Positions 1 to 8,140 of a stretch of 64,000 bases of DNA are shown here, one piece after another. The notes beneath the pieces were generated by a model. It did no database searches and had not been told where the DNA came from. It saw only the letters and a program-made list of their open reading frames with translations. Numbering within the stretch: position 1 is the stretch's first letter; each line of letters begins with the position of its first letter. This stretch comes from Bacteroidota bacterium (GTDB lineage: Bacteria > Bacteroidota > Bacteroidia > Bacteroidales > Lentimicrobiaceae), in contig WSXU01000010.1 in assembly GCA_009773455.1 (NCBI GenBank), forward strand, positions 1 to 64,000, in the 5' to 3' direction. The translations under genes and the position numbers were made by a program.

Positions 1-1440
1 CGGTAGAACTGCCGGGGTTACCGCCAGTGTTCTGGCTGTTCCGCTGCCACAGGGGTTTGATGGGGTAACCGTTGCATTACCCGCGGTTGCACCAACGGTC
101 ACTGTTACAGCGTTTGTACCCTGTCCGGCGGTTATGGTCCAGTCGGCGGGGAATGACCAGGTGTAGGTAACGCCGGCTACGTTCGTTACACTGTAGGTCT
201 GGGAGGACCCCTGGCAAGGCGATGCATTTCCGGTTATGGCACTGGGTTGGGCCGGAGTGGTGTTTATGATTGTAATGGCAGGAGAAGTAAAAACATTGTT
301 TCCAGGGCCACAACTGCCGGTATTATTTCCAAACCAGCAATCTGCTTCCTTAACCACATCACTGGTGAGGTTGTTTGCACCGTTGGCAAGGGGTGTGGTA
401 TAACCAGCACCGGCATTGTTTGAAGCAGTAATTGTAAGTGTATAATCCCTGGTTGAACCGGGAGCCAGGTTTCCGGCATCGGTCCGCACATAATAATCGG
501 TCCAGTTGATCCCATTGGTATTCCATTTCAGGCCGATGTTAACATCAGGAGTGGCATCGGTCCAGGTAGCCTGTCCTATATTGGTGATATTTACGGTTAC
601 TGTTCTGGTTTCTCCGGCACACCAGGTGGTTGATCCGAAATTCATAGAGTTGATTTGTGCAAGATACCCGGGTGTCCAGGTTATGATGATTCTACCGGCT
701 GCTCCGGCTTTGGATGTTGAAGTTCCTTCGCCTCTTCCGCCGCCACCCCCACCGGGTGCGACACCTGCCACGGCATCCGGGGATCCGTCACCATCGGCTC
801 CTCGACCTCCGTTACCTGTTCCTGTTCCGGCTGTTCCTCCTGTTGCCGTTGCATTGCCGCCGGCATTTCCTGCTATGTTGTTGAATGCGGATCCTCCGCC
901 TCCTCCTCCGCCTTCATTGTTTCCTCCGCCAGAGCTTGCCCTGGCATTTCCCCCGTTTCCCCCGGCATAAGAAGCCACGACGATGCCTCCGACCGCTGAA
1001 GCAGCACCTCCGGCACCTCCATTTCTTGTATTGGTTGAATTTCCCCCATTTGCCTGTACGCCCAATACACTTGAATTATTGCCATTGGCGCCGGCAGCAC
1101 CACCTGTTCCAACGGTTACAGTCAGGATTGACCCGGGGATAAGTCCGGTTAGAATACCCCTTGTATAGGCGCCACCTCCTCCGCCACCGGCAGCACCGGC
1201 TCTGTTTGATCCGCCACCGCCGCCACCCCAGGCTTCGATGGTTAATGTTGTGACACCTTCAGGTACTGTAAATGTGCTTGTCGCATTGAATGTCTGGCTG
1301 GTTGTTTGTCCAAGGACAGTGGATAGATTAAAAAAGAAAAGTGTTGAAAGAAGGCTGGACCATGCTATTATTCTTAAGGTAAAATCCCTGTAAAAATTGC
1401 TGAAACCCTTTCCGGGCAGGCAAAGCAAAAGGTGTAACAT
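1..1440 (-). CDS. Glycine-rich secreted protein with PKD-like domain (partial, C-terminus outside window)
   Basis: I translated this by hand: the reverse strand is open from an ATG at 1440 to base 1, giving 480 codons with no stop. Residues 1-45 form a long signal peptide with a hydrophobic stretch rich in Leu and Phe, ending near VLGQ. Next comes FTVPEGVTTLTIEAWGGGG, the opening typical of glycine-rich surface domains in Bacteroidota. About 190 residues of Gly/Ala/Asn-rich sequence follow. A beta-sandwich-like stretch (NITNIGQATWTD) leads to a PKD-like domain (ITGNASPCQGSSQTYSV, then YTWSFPADW) at the left edge. Proteins of this plan are usually large adhesins or type IX secretion cargo; the expected C-terminal sorting domain would lie outside. 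The forward-strand proline-rich reading frames here are mirror images of the glycine codons. Function beyond a surface or adhesive role is not known. Confidence 0.85.
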   Translation of the reverse strand, partial: MLHLLLCLPGKGFSNFYRDFTLRIIAWSSLLSTLFFFNLSTVLGQTTSQTFNATSTFTVPEGVTTLTIEAWGGGGGGSNRAGAAGGGGGGAYTRGILTGLIPGSILTVTVGTGGAAGANGNNSSVLGVQANGGNSTNTRNGGAGGAASAVGGIVVASYAGGNGGNARASSGGGNNEGGGGGGGSAFNNIAGNAGGNATATGGTAGTGTGNGGRGADGDGSPDAVAGVAPGGGGGGRGEGTSTSKAGAAGRIIITWTPGYLAQINSMNFGSTTWCAGETRTVTVNITNIGQATWTDATPDVNIGLKWNTNGINWTDYYVRTDAGNLAPGSTRDYTLTITASNNAGAGYTTPLANGANNLTSDVVKEADCWFGNNTGSCGPGNNVFTSPAITIINTTPAQPSAITGNASPCQGSSQTYSVTNVAGVTYTWSFPADWTITAGQGTNAVTVTVGATAGNATVTPSNPCGSGTARTLAVTPAVLP

Positions 1441-3173
1441 TTCTTTACAGAATGTTTCACCTGGGGCTGATAATCTCAGCGGCCCTATGGGGGCTATTTT
1501 TCCTGTGCCAGCTGCCTTCAAAGGTCAGTTTGTTTGCTGGCTGCTTAAACTGGACCAGATTCGCGGGCTGAATTCTCAGTCCTTTTATCCGGTCTTTTTC
1601 CTCAGGAATTTCCTGAAAAACAGAATTTTTCAGATAAAACCATGATTCCGGCTGCTGCTTCTCCCAAAGTACAGTCCGCAATCATTTCATCTGAAGAAAC
1701 TGATTTTTTCAGAATCCCGAAAGGTGTAAAAATGCAGTCAATGATTTTTGATTTTATGTTTCTGTCGGATGCTTTCAGGGCATCCTTACTGTTGTTTTCT
1801 TTTAAAAATGATTCATGGCTTGTATCTCCTGACATGAAAATTTTCCGGGATAACATAAGTTTTCCTGGTATTGCATAAGCTTTCGCTTCAACAGGCTGAA
1901 CAAGCGGTCGGAGAATGGGATTATCTTTGTCAGGAGTGACTTTAAATCCCTGAGAAACAGCTGAAATTAAAATGGAAATAGATCGTGTAACGAAAATATA
2001 CACTGGAGCCGGTAGGGTACCGACCGGATGAGATGAAAAACATGACTGTTTTTCTGATTGATATATTTCCTTTGTCTCCAAAATATTCCGCATAGCGGGT
2101 TTATTTTCACGCTTTGGTCGTTTAAGGACCAATTCGTTTCATTGTCCCGTAACCCGAAATTCCAACCTCAAAAGAAACTGCCCTGCTTATCGGAAATACG
2201 CTCTCCCGTGCGCTGATTGCTCAGATTTCGATAACTTGAAGCAGTTTCAAGATTACAGTATCAATATATCGTAATTTTATCTAAAGGTAACTTATCAAAA
2301 AGGCTGATGCAAGTCGTGAAAACACGTATTTTATTAAGTCAGGGCCTTATAATTCAGGTATATATGGCATGATACCGAATTATATAATATGATAGATAAC
2401 CATATATAAAAAATTGCAAGTAAAGAATGTTTACGTTATGAGAATCCTGAGGTTGCCTAATAATTGAATGATCGAATGTCTAAAATAATGTAAATCAAGT
2501 ATATAGATTAGGATAGAGATCTATTTCAGACTAAATGATAAAAGTAAAGTAGAGTATTTGGGGATTTTAAAGATATTCTTAATAATTAGTATAAATATTT
2601 TACATTATATGACCAACTTGTCCGTTCTCTATTTGGAGTTTTTTTTATCATAGTTTAAAATATTTTTAAAAAAGATTTTTAAGCTAATTTTAATGTTTTG
2701 ACTGGTTTCGGATTGTTTTAAGGTAAGAAAGGAATGAATAGACACTTTCCGGATCAGATGAGTCCTCGCCGGACTTTTGTGGAACAGGGAATTTCCATTA
2801 CATCTTCGGATGCTCCGAAAATCAGTATTTATACCTATTTTGAGGTTCCCGGAGTACAATTTGCTTATTTATGTTGTAATTTTCACCCTCGAAAAGGAGA
2901 AGGTATCAGACTGAACCGGATATCTGAACTGATTTCAAAGGGAGGTTTTTATCGGTATTTACCGTTTAACAGGCCATCGGTTATTCAGCAGGGAAGAATT
3001 GCGGAAGCAGGAAGAACTGACTCCTAAGGGGGAAAGACTCAAAAAAGGATGTGCAGTAGAATATGAATTTAGTAAAACATTTTATCATATCAGTCATTCA
3101 GCAATGGTAAACAGAATTACAGGCTATGGGGATAAATAGCAGATCAGTTATCAATCAGTTAATTTTAGTTAAT
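1441..3173. other. Gene-poor stretch, no supported gene
   Basis: About 1.7 kb with no gene I can support. From about 2230 to 2730 it is strongly AT-rich with stops in all frames. A 176-codon reverse frame (2132-1602) and a 97-codon forward frame (2734-3027) exist, but neither matches a family I recognise and their composition does not look coding. The reverse frame would lie directly upstream of the glycine-rich gene, so it may be a decayed gene or long leader. No clear promoter box, hairpin or repeat stands out. Confidence 0.5.
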
Positions 3174-3458
3174 ATGCACACAAGTATAATTAATACCGGA
3201 AGGATGTTTGTTATCAGAGAGGAAGGACTTGAGTCGTACCTGGCATACCGTATCCGTGGACAGGAACTCGACCTGTATAGCGCCTATGTGCCAGAAGTTC
3301 ACAGGGGTAGAGGTTATGCCTCTCAATTGATTTTACATGGTATTCATTTTGCTGTGTTGCATGGGTTCAGGGTGAAAGCAAACTGTCCTGCAGCCGAAGC
3401 ATACATCAGGCGCAATCCCGAATGGCACTATACCCTGGCTGTTGCTGAGAACGCATGA
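3174..3458 (+). CDS. Small GNAT-family N-acetyltransferase
   Basis: A 94-residue protein of the short GNAT group (the YjdJ/COG2388-like type), which transfers an acetyl group from acetyl-CoA to an amine; the substrate cannot be told. The visible signature is VHRGRGYASQLI near residues 44-55, matching the acetyl-CoA pyrophosphate loop (R/Q-x-x-G-x-G/A). It is preceded by the strand YRIRGQELDLYSAYV and followed by the helix and strand GIHFAVLHGFRVKANCP. I chose the ATG at 3174 because the family starts a few residues before the first beta strand; an in-frame ATG at 3126 would add 16 unconserved residues. It stands alone, with gene-poor sequence on both sides. Confidence 0.8.
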   Translation: MHTSIINTGRMFVIREEGLESYLAYRIRGQELDLYSAYVPEVHRGRGYASQLILHGIHFAVLHGFRVKANCPAAEAYIRRNPEWHYTLAVAENA

Positions 3459-3861
3459 AGGATACGTATCAGCCAATATTTGTCAGCAATCTTTGAGATA
3501 TACCCCCAAAAGTAGTTCATTCTAACAGCTACACTTCCGTCGTCCCTCAATGTATGAGGAGCTCCTGCTGAAAACCGGTTTTTAAAAGATTCTTTTGGTC
3601 AAAACCGGTTTGTTCCTCTCATTTTTCCCGGAATAGTTTAATTTAGTGGCTGAGTTCCGGATAGCACTCAATGGTTGTAAATTGACGTGCAACGATGAAA
3701 CCGGGCACAGATCAGTAATATTTCTTAAAAGCAACTTGCTGAAATTGTCAGCAGAAATCCGGATTCTGATTTGAACCCTCTGAGGAGATAAACTAATCAT
3801 CTTTCCGGTTGTTATTAAAACAAGCGGAAATCTGTCTCATTTTCAACCTGCTGAAAGCGTT
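3459..3861. other. Intergenic region before hybrid kinase gene
   Basis: Four hundred bases without a supported gene. A 72-codon reverse frame (3800-3582) is not convincing. The only structure I see is the duplicated palindrome listed separately. The region probably carries the promoter of the downstream kinase, but no TAnnTTTG box is evident. Confidence 0.5.
3571..3611. repeat. Duplicated palindrome AAAACCGGTTT, 30 bp apart
   Basis: AAAACCGGTTT occurs at 3571-3581 and again at 3601-3611, a start-to-start distance of exactly 30 bp, or about three helical turns. The core AAACCGGTTT is a perfect palindrome. Two dyads on the same DNA face could bind a regulator, but the same palindrome also occurs at 28631-28642 downstream of a gene, so a repeat or terminator role is equally possible. 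Confidence 0.4.
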
Positions 3862-6471
3862 ATGATAAGGCTGATTGCTACAGTCAGAACATGGGGTCTC
3901 CACTTTAAAGTGGTGATACTCTTTGTTATTGCTTTAAGCGCTGTTGTGCTGGCAGGTATTCTGGTTCGAAAGAATACCGAGGTGCTGAAGGATACCTTCA
4001 CCATTTTAACAAAGCAGGATCCCGAAACACTCCGCTTGCGCGATCTGCTGGCCAACCTGACCGAAGCGGAAAATAACTTCCGGATTTATTCAATAACCAA
4101 CAACCAGAGTTATCTGAATCTGTACAATGGTCTGATTGCCAAAGTAGCCATCAGTCTTGACTCGTTGAAACAGAATGCACTGGAAGATTCTGCAAAACTG
4201 TCACGCCTCGACACAGTTTCTATATTACTTGCCAAGCGGCAGGAAATGATTGATGCTTATCTGATTTTTAAATCGCGGCGTGAAGGATTTGACTTTGCTG
4301 AGAAAACAATCAATCAGATCAGATCAGGACCTTTGGATACCATTCCAAACAGCCTGCGAACATCGACCAGGGTGGTAACTGTCTTTGATACCATTCAACC
4401 GGATCCGGTAATGGTTGCTGATAAAAATGAAGAAACCCAGGGGATTTTCCGAAAACTGAAAAGGGCATTTTCGAAGAAACAGCCAGAAAATTCAAATACC
4501 GCGCAGAAACAGCGATCGCAGGGTTCTGCCATTCTTTCTACAACAAGAGTTATTACCGATACCTCGCTGATCCGTCCTGATGACTCTGTGATCCTTAAGA
4601 ATGTGCAAAAAGCCCTGTCGAATGTCAGAAAACAGGACCTTGCTTCTTTTTCTGGTCTGAAAACACAGGAACTTAAAATGCTCCAGAACAGTTCACTATT
4701 GATCAGTCAGGTATTAAGCATATTCAGGCAACTCGAAATAACACAAACCCTGCTCGCCAGTCACCGTGCCAAGGAAGCCAGGGTGAAAGCCGACAGTTCC
4801 ATTTTCTGGATTGTGGTGATAGGGCTGGTTTCGCTTCTGCTGATTCTTTTGTTTGTTGTTCTGATCCTGGGTAGTATCAGGCGTAGTAACAAGTATAAGC
4901 GTGATCTGATCAAGGCCCATATTGAAACCTCTGAACTTGCAAAAGTGAAAGAAGAGTTTCTGGCAAACATGAGCCATGAGATCAGAACACCTTTGAACGC
5001 AATAATAGGTTTCTCTGATCAGCTGATCAACACACCATTGAATACTGTTCAGATGGAGTATCTCGGTGCTGTGAGGCGTTCATCGAGGCACCTGCTTGAA
5101 ACTGTGAATGATATCCTGGATTTATCCAGGCTTGGAGCCGGTAAGCTTCAGCTCGAAAGCATCCCTTTCCGCCTTCACGATATTCTGGAAGATGTTATCG
5201 TTCCGTTTAAAATGTCGGCTTCCGAGAAAGGAATCGAATTTGAAGCAGCCTGCAATATCCAAAAGGATGAGGTGCTTGAGGGCGATCCGCTGAGGTTGAA
5301 ACAGATTCTGTATAATCTTTTGAGCAATGCATTGAAATTTACCGAAAAGGGCACTGTCAGCATCACCTGTGGCATGGAATGCAGGGATGATATTTGTGAC
5401 GCAGTCATCAGTGTCAGGGATACCGGAATCGGAATACCTCCGGAAAAACTAAACGACATTTTTGAAGATTTCCGACAGGCAGAATCATCCCAGGCCCGCA
5501 GATTCGGTGGTTCCGGTCTTGGTTTGGCCATCAGCAGAAGGCTGTCCCGTCTTCAGAATGGTGATATTACAGTCGAAAGCACACCGGGCGTTGGTTCTGA
5601 ATTTACTGTAACCATTCCATTCAGGGTCACCGATAAAGAACCTGCAACCCAGGAGAATATTTCATTGTCAGGGGATGTTGATTTCGCCGGGCGTCGTTTG
5701 CTTGTGGTGGATGATGATGTGTTTAACATCCTGTTGGCAAGAATCATAGCCGAGAATGCAGGCATGAAGGTAGATATTGCCTCAAGTGGGAGGCAAGCCA
5801 TGGAGATTCTGAATGACACGGATTATGATGTCATTATGACGGATGTTCAGATGCCGGAAATAAGCGGGACCGAACTTGTCAGATTTATCAGGTCCCATCC
5901 AAGATCAGGTCTTTCACTGATTCCGGTGATCGCATTTACTGCGGCAAAGATCGACCGGTATGATGCGGGTTATATGGAAGCCGGATTTAATGAAGTATTG
6001 CAGAAGCCCTTTAAAGAATATGACTTTCTGTCGAGGATTGCCGCTTACCTGATAAATACGATTCCTGTTCCAATGCCGGGTCATCCCGATGAAGTTATGG
6101 CTGACCGATTGTTCGACCTCAGGCAGGCAGAGGCGTTTACAACCGGCAAAACTGACCAGCTGGCAAGTATTGTCAGATCGTTTATCCACAGTTCACAACT
6201 AGCAGTTCAGGAGTTGTGGAATATGTGCGATGTCGGTGATTACAGGGGGATAAAATTATTGTCGCACAAGTTGCTTACCGGTTACGGCCATATGGGTGTT
6301 ACCCAGGCATTGCCTGTGCTTAACAAGCTTGAATCCATTGATCCGGATCATTGCAAGCAGGAAGATGTAAAACTCCTGGTGAAAAAAATCACCTCAATCA
6401 ACAACAGGCTGCACCCCCTGCTCGAAGCTGAATTGCTTCGGTTATCCGGAATAGGTGCAGGTCAGTCCTGA
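3862..6471 (+). CDS. Hybrid sensor histidine kinase with receiver and Hpt-like domain
   Basis: An 869-residue inner-membrane sensor. A first membrane segment (about 16-35) and a second (about 313-338) enclose a roughly 275-residue sensor region of unknown fold. HisKA follows with SHEIRTPL and phospho-accepting His372, then HATPase_c with a DTGIGIP N-box region and GGSGLGLA G-box. A receiver domain has the acidic triad DDD at 617-619 and phospho-acceptor Asp661 (MTDVQMPE). The C-terminal part resembles an Hpt domain, with [14 protein letters not shown] and candidate His802. The phosphate path would be His372 to Asp661 to His802 and then to a separate regulator. The NtrC-type regulator encoded convergently only 23 bp away is the obvious partner candidate, though this is inferred from position alone. 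The ligand is unknown. Confidence 0.92.
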   Translation: MIRLIATVRTWGLHFKVVILFVIALSAVVLAGILVRKNTEVLKDTFTILTKQDPETLRLRDLLANLTEAENNFRIYSITNNQSYLNLYNGLIAKVAISLDSLKQNALEDSAKLSRLDTVSILLAKRQEMIDAYLIFKSRREGFDFAEKTINQIRSGPLDTIPNSLRTSTRVVTVFDTIQPDPVMVADKNEETQGIFRKLKRAFSKKQPENSNTAQKQRSQGSAILSTTRVITDTSLIRPDDSVILKNVQKALSNVRKQDLASFSGLKTQELKMLQNSSLLISQVLSIFRQLEITQTLLASHRAKEARVKADSSIFWIVVIGLVSLLLILLFVVLILGSIRRSNKYKRDLIKAHIETSELAKVKEEFLANMSHEIRTPLNAIIGFSDQLINTPLNTVQMEYLGAVRRSSRHLLETVNDILDLSRLGAGKLQLESIPFRLHDILEDVIVPFKMSASEKGIEFEAACNIQKDEVLEGDPLRLKQILYNLLSNALKFTEKGTVSITCGMECRDDICDAVISVRDTGIGIPPEKLNDIFEDFRQAESSQARRFGGSGLGLAISRRLSRLQNGDITVESTPGVGSEFTVTIPFRVTDKEPATQENISLSGDVDFAGRRLLVVDDDVFNILLARIIAENAGMKVDIASSGRQAMEILNDTDYDVIMTDVQMPEISGTELVRFIRSHPRSGLSLIPVIAFTAAKIDRYDAGYMEAGFNEVLQKPFKEYDFLSRIAAYLINTIPVPMPGHPDEVMADRLFDLRQAEAFTTGKTDQLASIVRSFIHSSQLAVQELWNMCDVGDYRGIKLLSHKLLTGYGHMGVTQALPVLNKLESIDPDHCKQEDVKLLVKKITSINNRLHPLLEAELLRLSGIGAGQS

Positions 6472-6494
6472 AAAAATCCCGGTTACTGTTTATT

Positions 6495-7853
6495 TCAGCC
6501 TTCGATGTTGTATAAGCGCATCTTATTGTACAGTGTTTTCCTGTCAATATTCAGCATTCGGGCAGCCTTGGTTTTATTAAAATGGGTCTGCTGAAGTACA
6601 TTAAGAATGGTTGATTTTTCATGGGTTTCAGCCAGGGATTTCAGGTCTGTTGTATTAACCGCAGAAGATACCGATACCGGAGTCTTAAGCATGAGCTCAG
6701 CCGGCAATTCCCTGGGTGTAATCAAATCAGCGTTGCTAAGGAGCACACTTCGTTTGATTACATTTTTCATCTCCCTGATGTTCCCGGGCCAGCTGAAGGT
6801 AAGTAGTATCTCAAGGGCTTCCTTATTGAACCCCGATACATTTTTATGCAATTCATGGTTTGCATTCTCAAGAAAAAAGTTGGCAAACTGAATGATATCC
6901 TCACCCCGCTGTCTGAGGGGAGGCACACTGATTTTAAATTCATTCAGGCGGTGAAAAAGGTCTTCCCTGAAGGTGCCTTTCGCAACATTGGCACTCAGGT
7001 CTTCATTGGTAGCAACAATGATCCTTACATCCACATCGATGTCTTTTGTGCCCCCGATCTTTCTGACTTTTCGCTCCTGTGTGGCCCTCAGTAATTTCAG
7101 CTGGTTCTCATAGGAAAGATTGCCTATTTCATCAAGAAACAAAGTGCCTCCGTTGGCTTGCTGAAACTGGCCCTCCTTATCGGCATGGGCATCGGTAAAT
7201 GAACCTTTGGTATGTCCGAACAATTCGCTGGCGGCAAGTTCATTAGTAAGAGCTCCGCAATCAACGGCAACAAAGGGTTTACTGTGCCGGTGACTTTTAA
7301 GGTGAATCATCCTTGCCACATACTCTTTACCGGTTCCGCTTTCACCCTGTATAATCACCGACATGTCAGTTGTAGCCACCAGTGAAATATATTGTTCAAC
7401 AAGTAACGAGGGCTCGCTCGTACCCCTAAGGTAATCGTAGCTACCCGGAAGGTTTTCGGTCCGGATGCCTGTATCTTTTCTTGGCTCAGCTTTTTGTTTC
7501 TCAAGAGCTTTGTTCACAGTAAGAAGCAATTCATCAGGGTTTACCGGTTTGGTAATATAATCAAAGGCCCCTGATTTTATTGCGGTAACAGCTGATCTGA
7601 TATCACCGTAACGGGTCATCAGAATAGCGGGTACACCCGGGGCAATTTTCTTGAGTTTATCAATGAGGACGATCCCATCAAAATCAGGAAGGCGCAGGTC
7701 GGTCAGGATAATGTCAAATTGTTGCTCCCCGGCTGCCTTCACAGCACTGCCGGCGCTGAATACCTCCTTCACATCAAATCCCTTGTTCCCAAGATATGAC
7801 TTGAGCATCAGGCAGAATGTGGGATCATCGTCGACAATTAATACTTTGTACAT
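6495..7853 (-). CDS. Sigma-54-dependent response regulator, NtrC family
   Basis: A 452-residue transcription activator. The N-terminal receiver has acidic DDD at 8-10 and phospho-acceptor Asp52 (ILTDLRLPD). The central AAA+ ATPase has Walker A GESGTGKE at 170-177 and Walker B GGTLFLDEIGN. The C-terminal FIS-type helix-turn-helix is seen in NKTKAARMLNIDRKTLYNK. The loop that contacts sigma-54, normally GAFTGA, reads GSFTDA at 217-222; Ser and Asp at these places occur in natural family members but can change sigma-54 coupling. It should act at -24/-12 promoters. It ends 23 bp from the convergent hybrid kinase gene, its likely signalling partner. A TATCTTTG promoter box lies about 118 bp upstream of the start. 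Confidence 0.95.
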   Translation of the reverse strand: MYKVLIVDDDPTFCLMLKSYLGNKGFDVKEVFSAGSAVKAAGEQQFDIILTDLRLPDFDGIVLIDKLKKIAPGVPAILMTRYGDIRSAVTAIKSGAFDYITKPVNPDELLLTVNKALEKQKAEPRKDTGIRTENLPGSYDYLRGTSEPSLLVEQYISLVATTDMSVIIQGESGTGKEYVARMIHLKSHRHSKPFVAVDCGALTNELAASELFGHTKGSFTDAHADKEGQFQQANGGTLFLDEIGNLSYENQLKLLRATQERKVRKIGGTKDIDVDVRIIVATNEDLSANVAKGTFREDLFHRLNEFKISVPPLRQRGEDIIQFANFFLENANHELHKNVSGFNKEALEILLTFSWPGNIREMKNVIKRSVLLSNADLITPRELPAELMLKTPVSVSSAVNTTDLKSLAETHEKSTILNVLQQTHFNKTKAARMLNIDRKTLYNKMRLYNIEG

Positions 7854-7970
7854 GTATTAAAAGATCTAAAATTATTTTTACTGTATTTAACAATCGGTAA
7901 AGACAAAAGTTATGCCTTTGAAATATGTCCGGATTAATCTGTTGCTTATGGTTAAGATAACATTGGCATA

Positions 7971-7978
7971 CAAAGATA
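7971..7978 (-). promoter_or_regulatory. Bacteroidota -7 box (TATCTTTG) for the NtrC-type regulator
   Basis: The reverse strand reads TATCTTTG, a perfect TAnnTTTG box. No TTG lies about 20 bp further upstream, so the -33 part is missing. Transcription would start near 7964, leaving a leader of about 110 bases. Confidence 0.45.
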
Positions 7979-8140
7979 CTACCTTATGACTGGTTTCTGC
8001 CTATACCTACTTGGGTAAATTGTAAATTCAGGAAACTTTCCTAACCTGATTCCTTTGTAACTTCCGGATTTTTCAGGTAAGTTTACCAGCGGATTCCCTG
8101 GACTCCATCTGCAACCGAACTTTTATTTAAAATTTGAAGT

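Noticed and set aside
506-970. Proline-rich forward-strand reading frame of 154 codons
   Set aside because: It is the antisense of glycine codons (GGN read as NCC) in the real reverse-strand secreted protein, which is open over the whole segment.
1602-2132. 176-codon reverse-strand frame
   Set aside because: No recognisable domain, odd composition and no promoter box; kept only as a remark in the gene-poor stretch.
2734-3027. 97-codon forward frame
   Set aside because: No family resemblance and no upstream signal; composition does not look coding.
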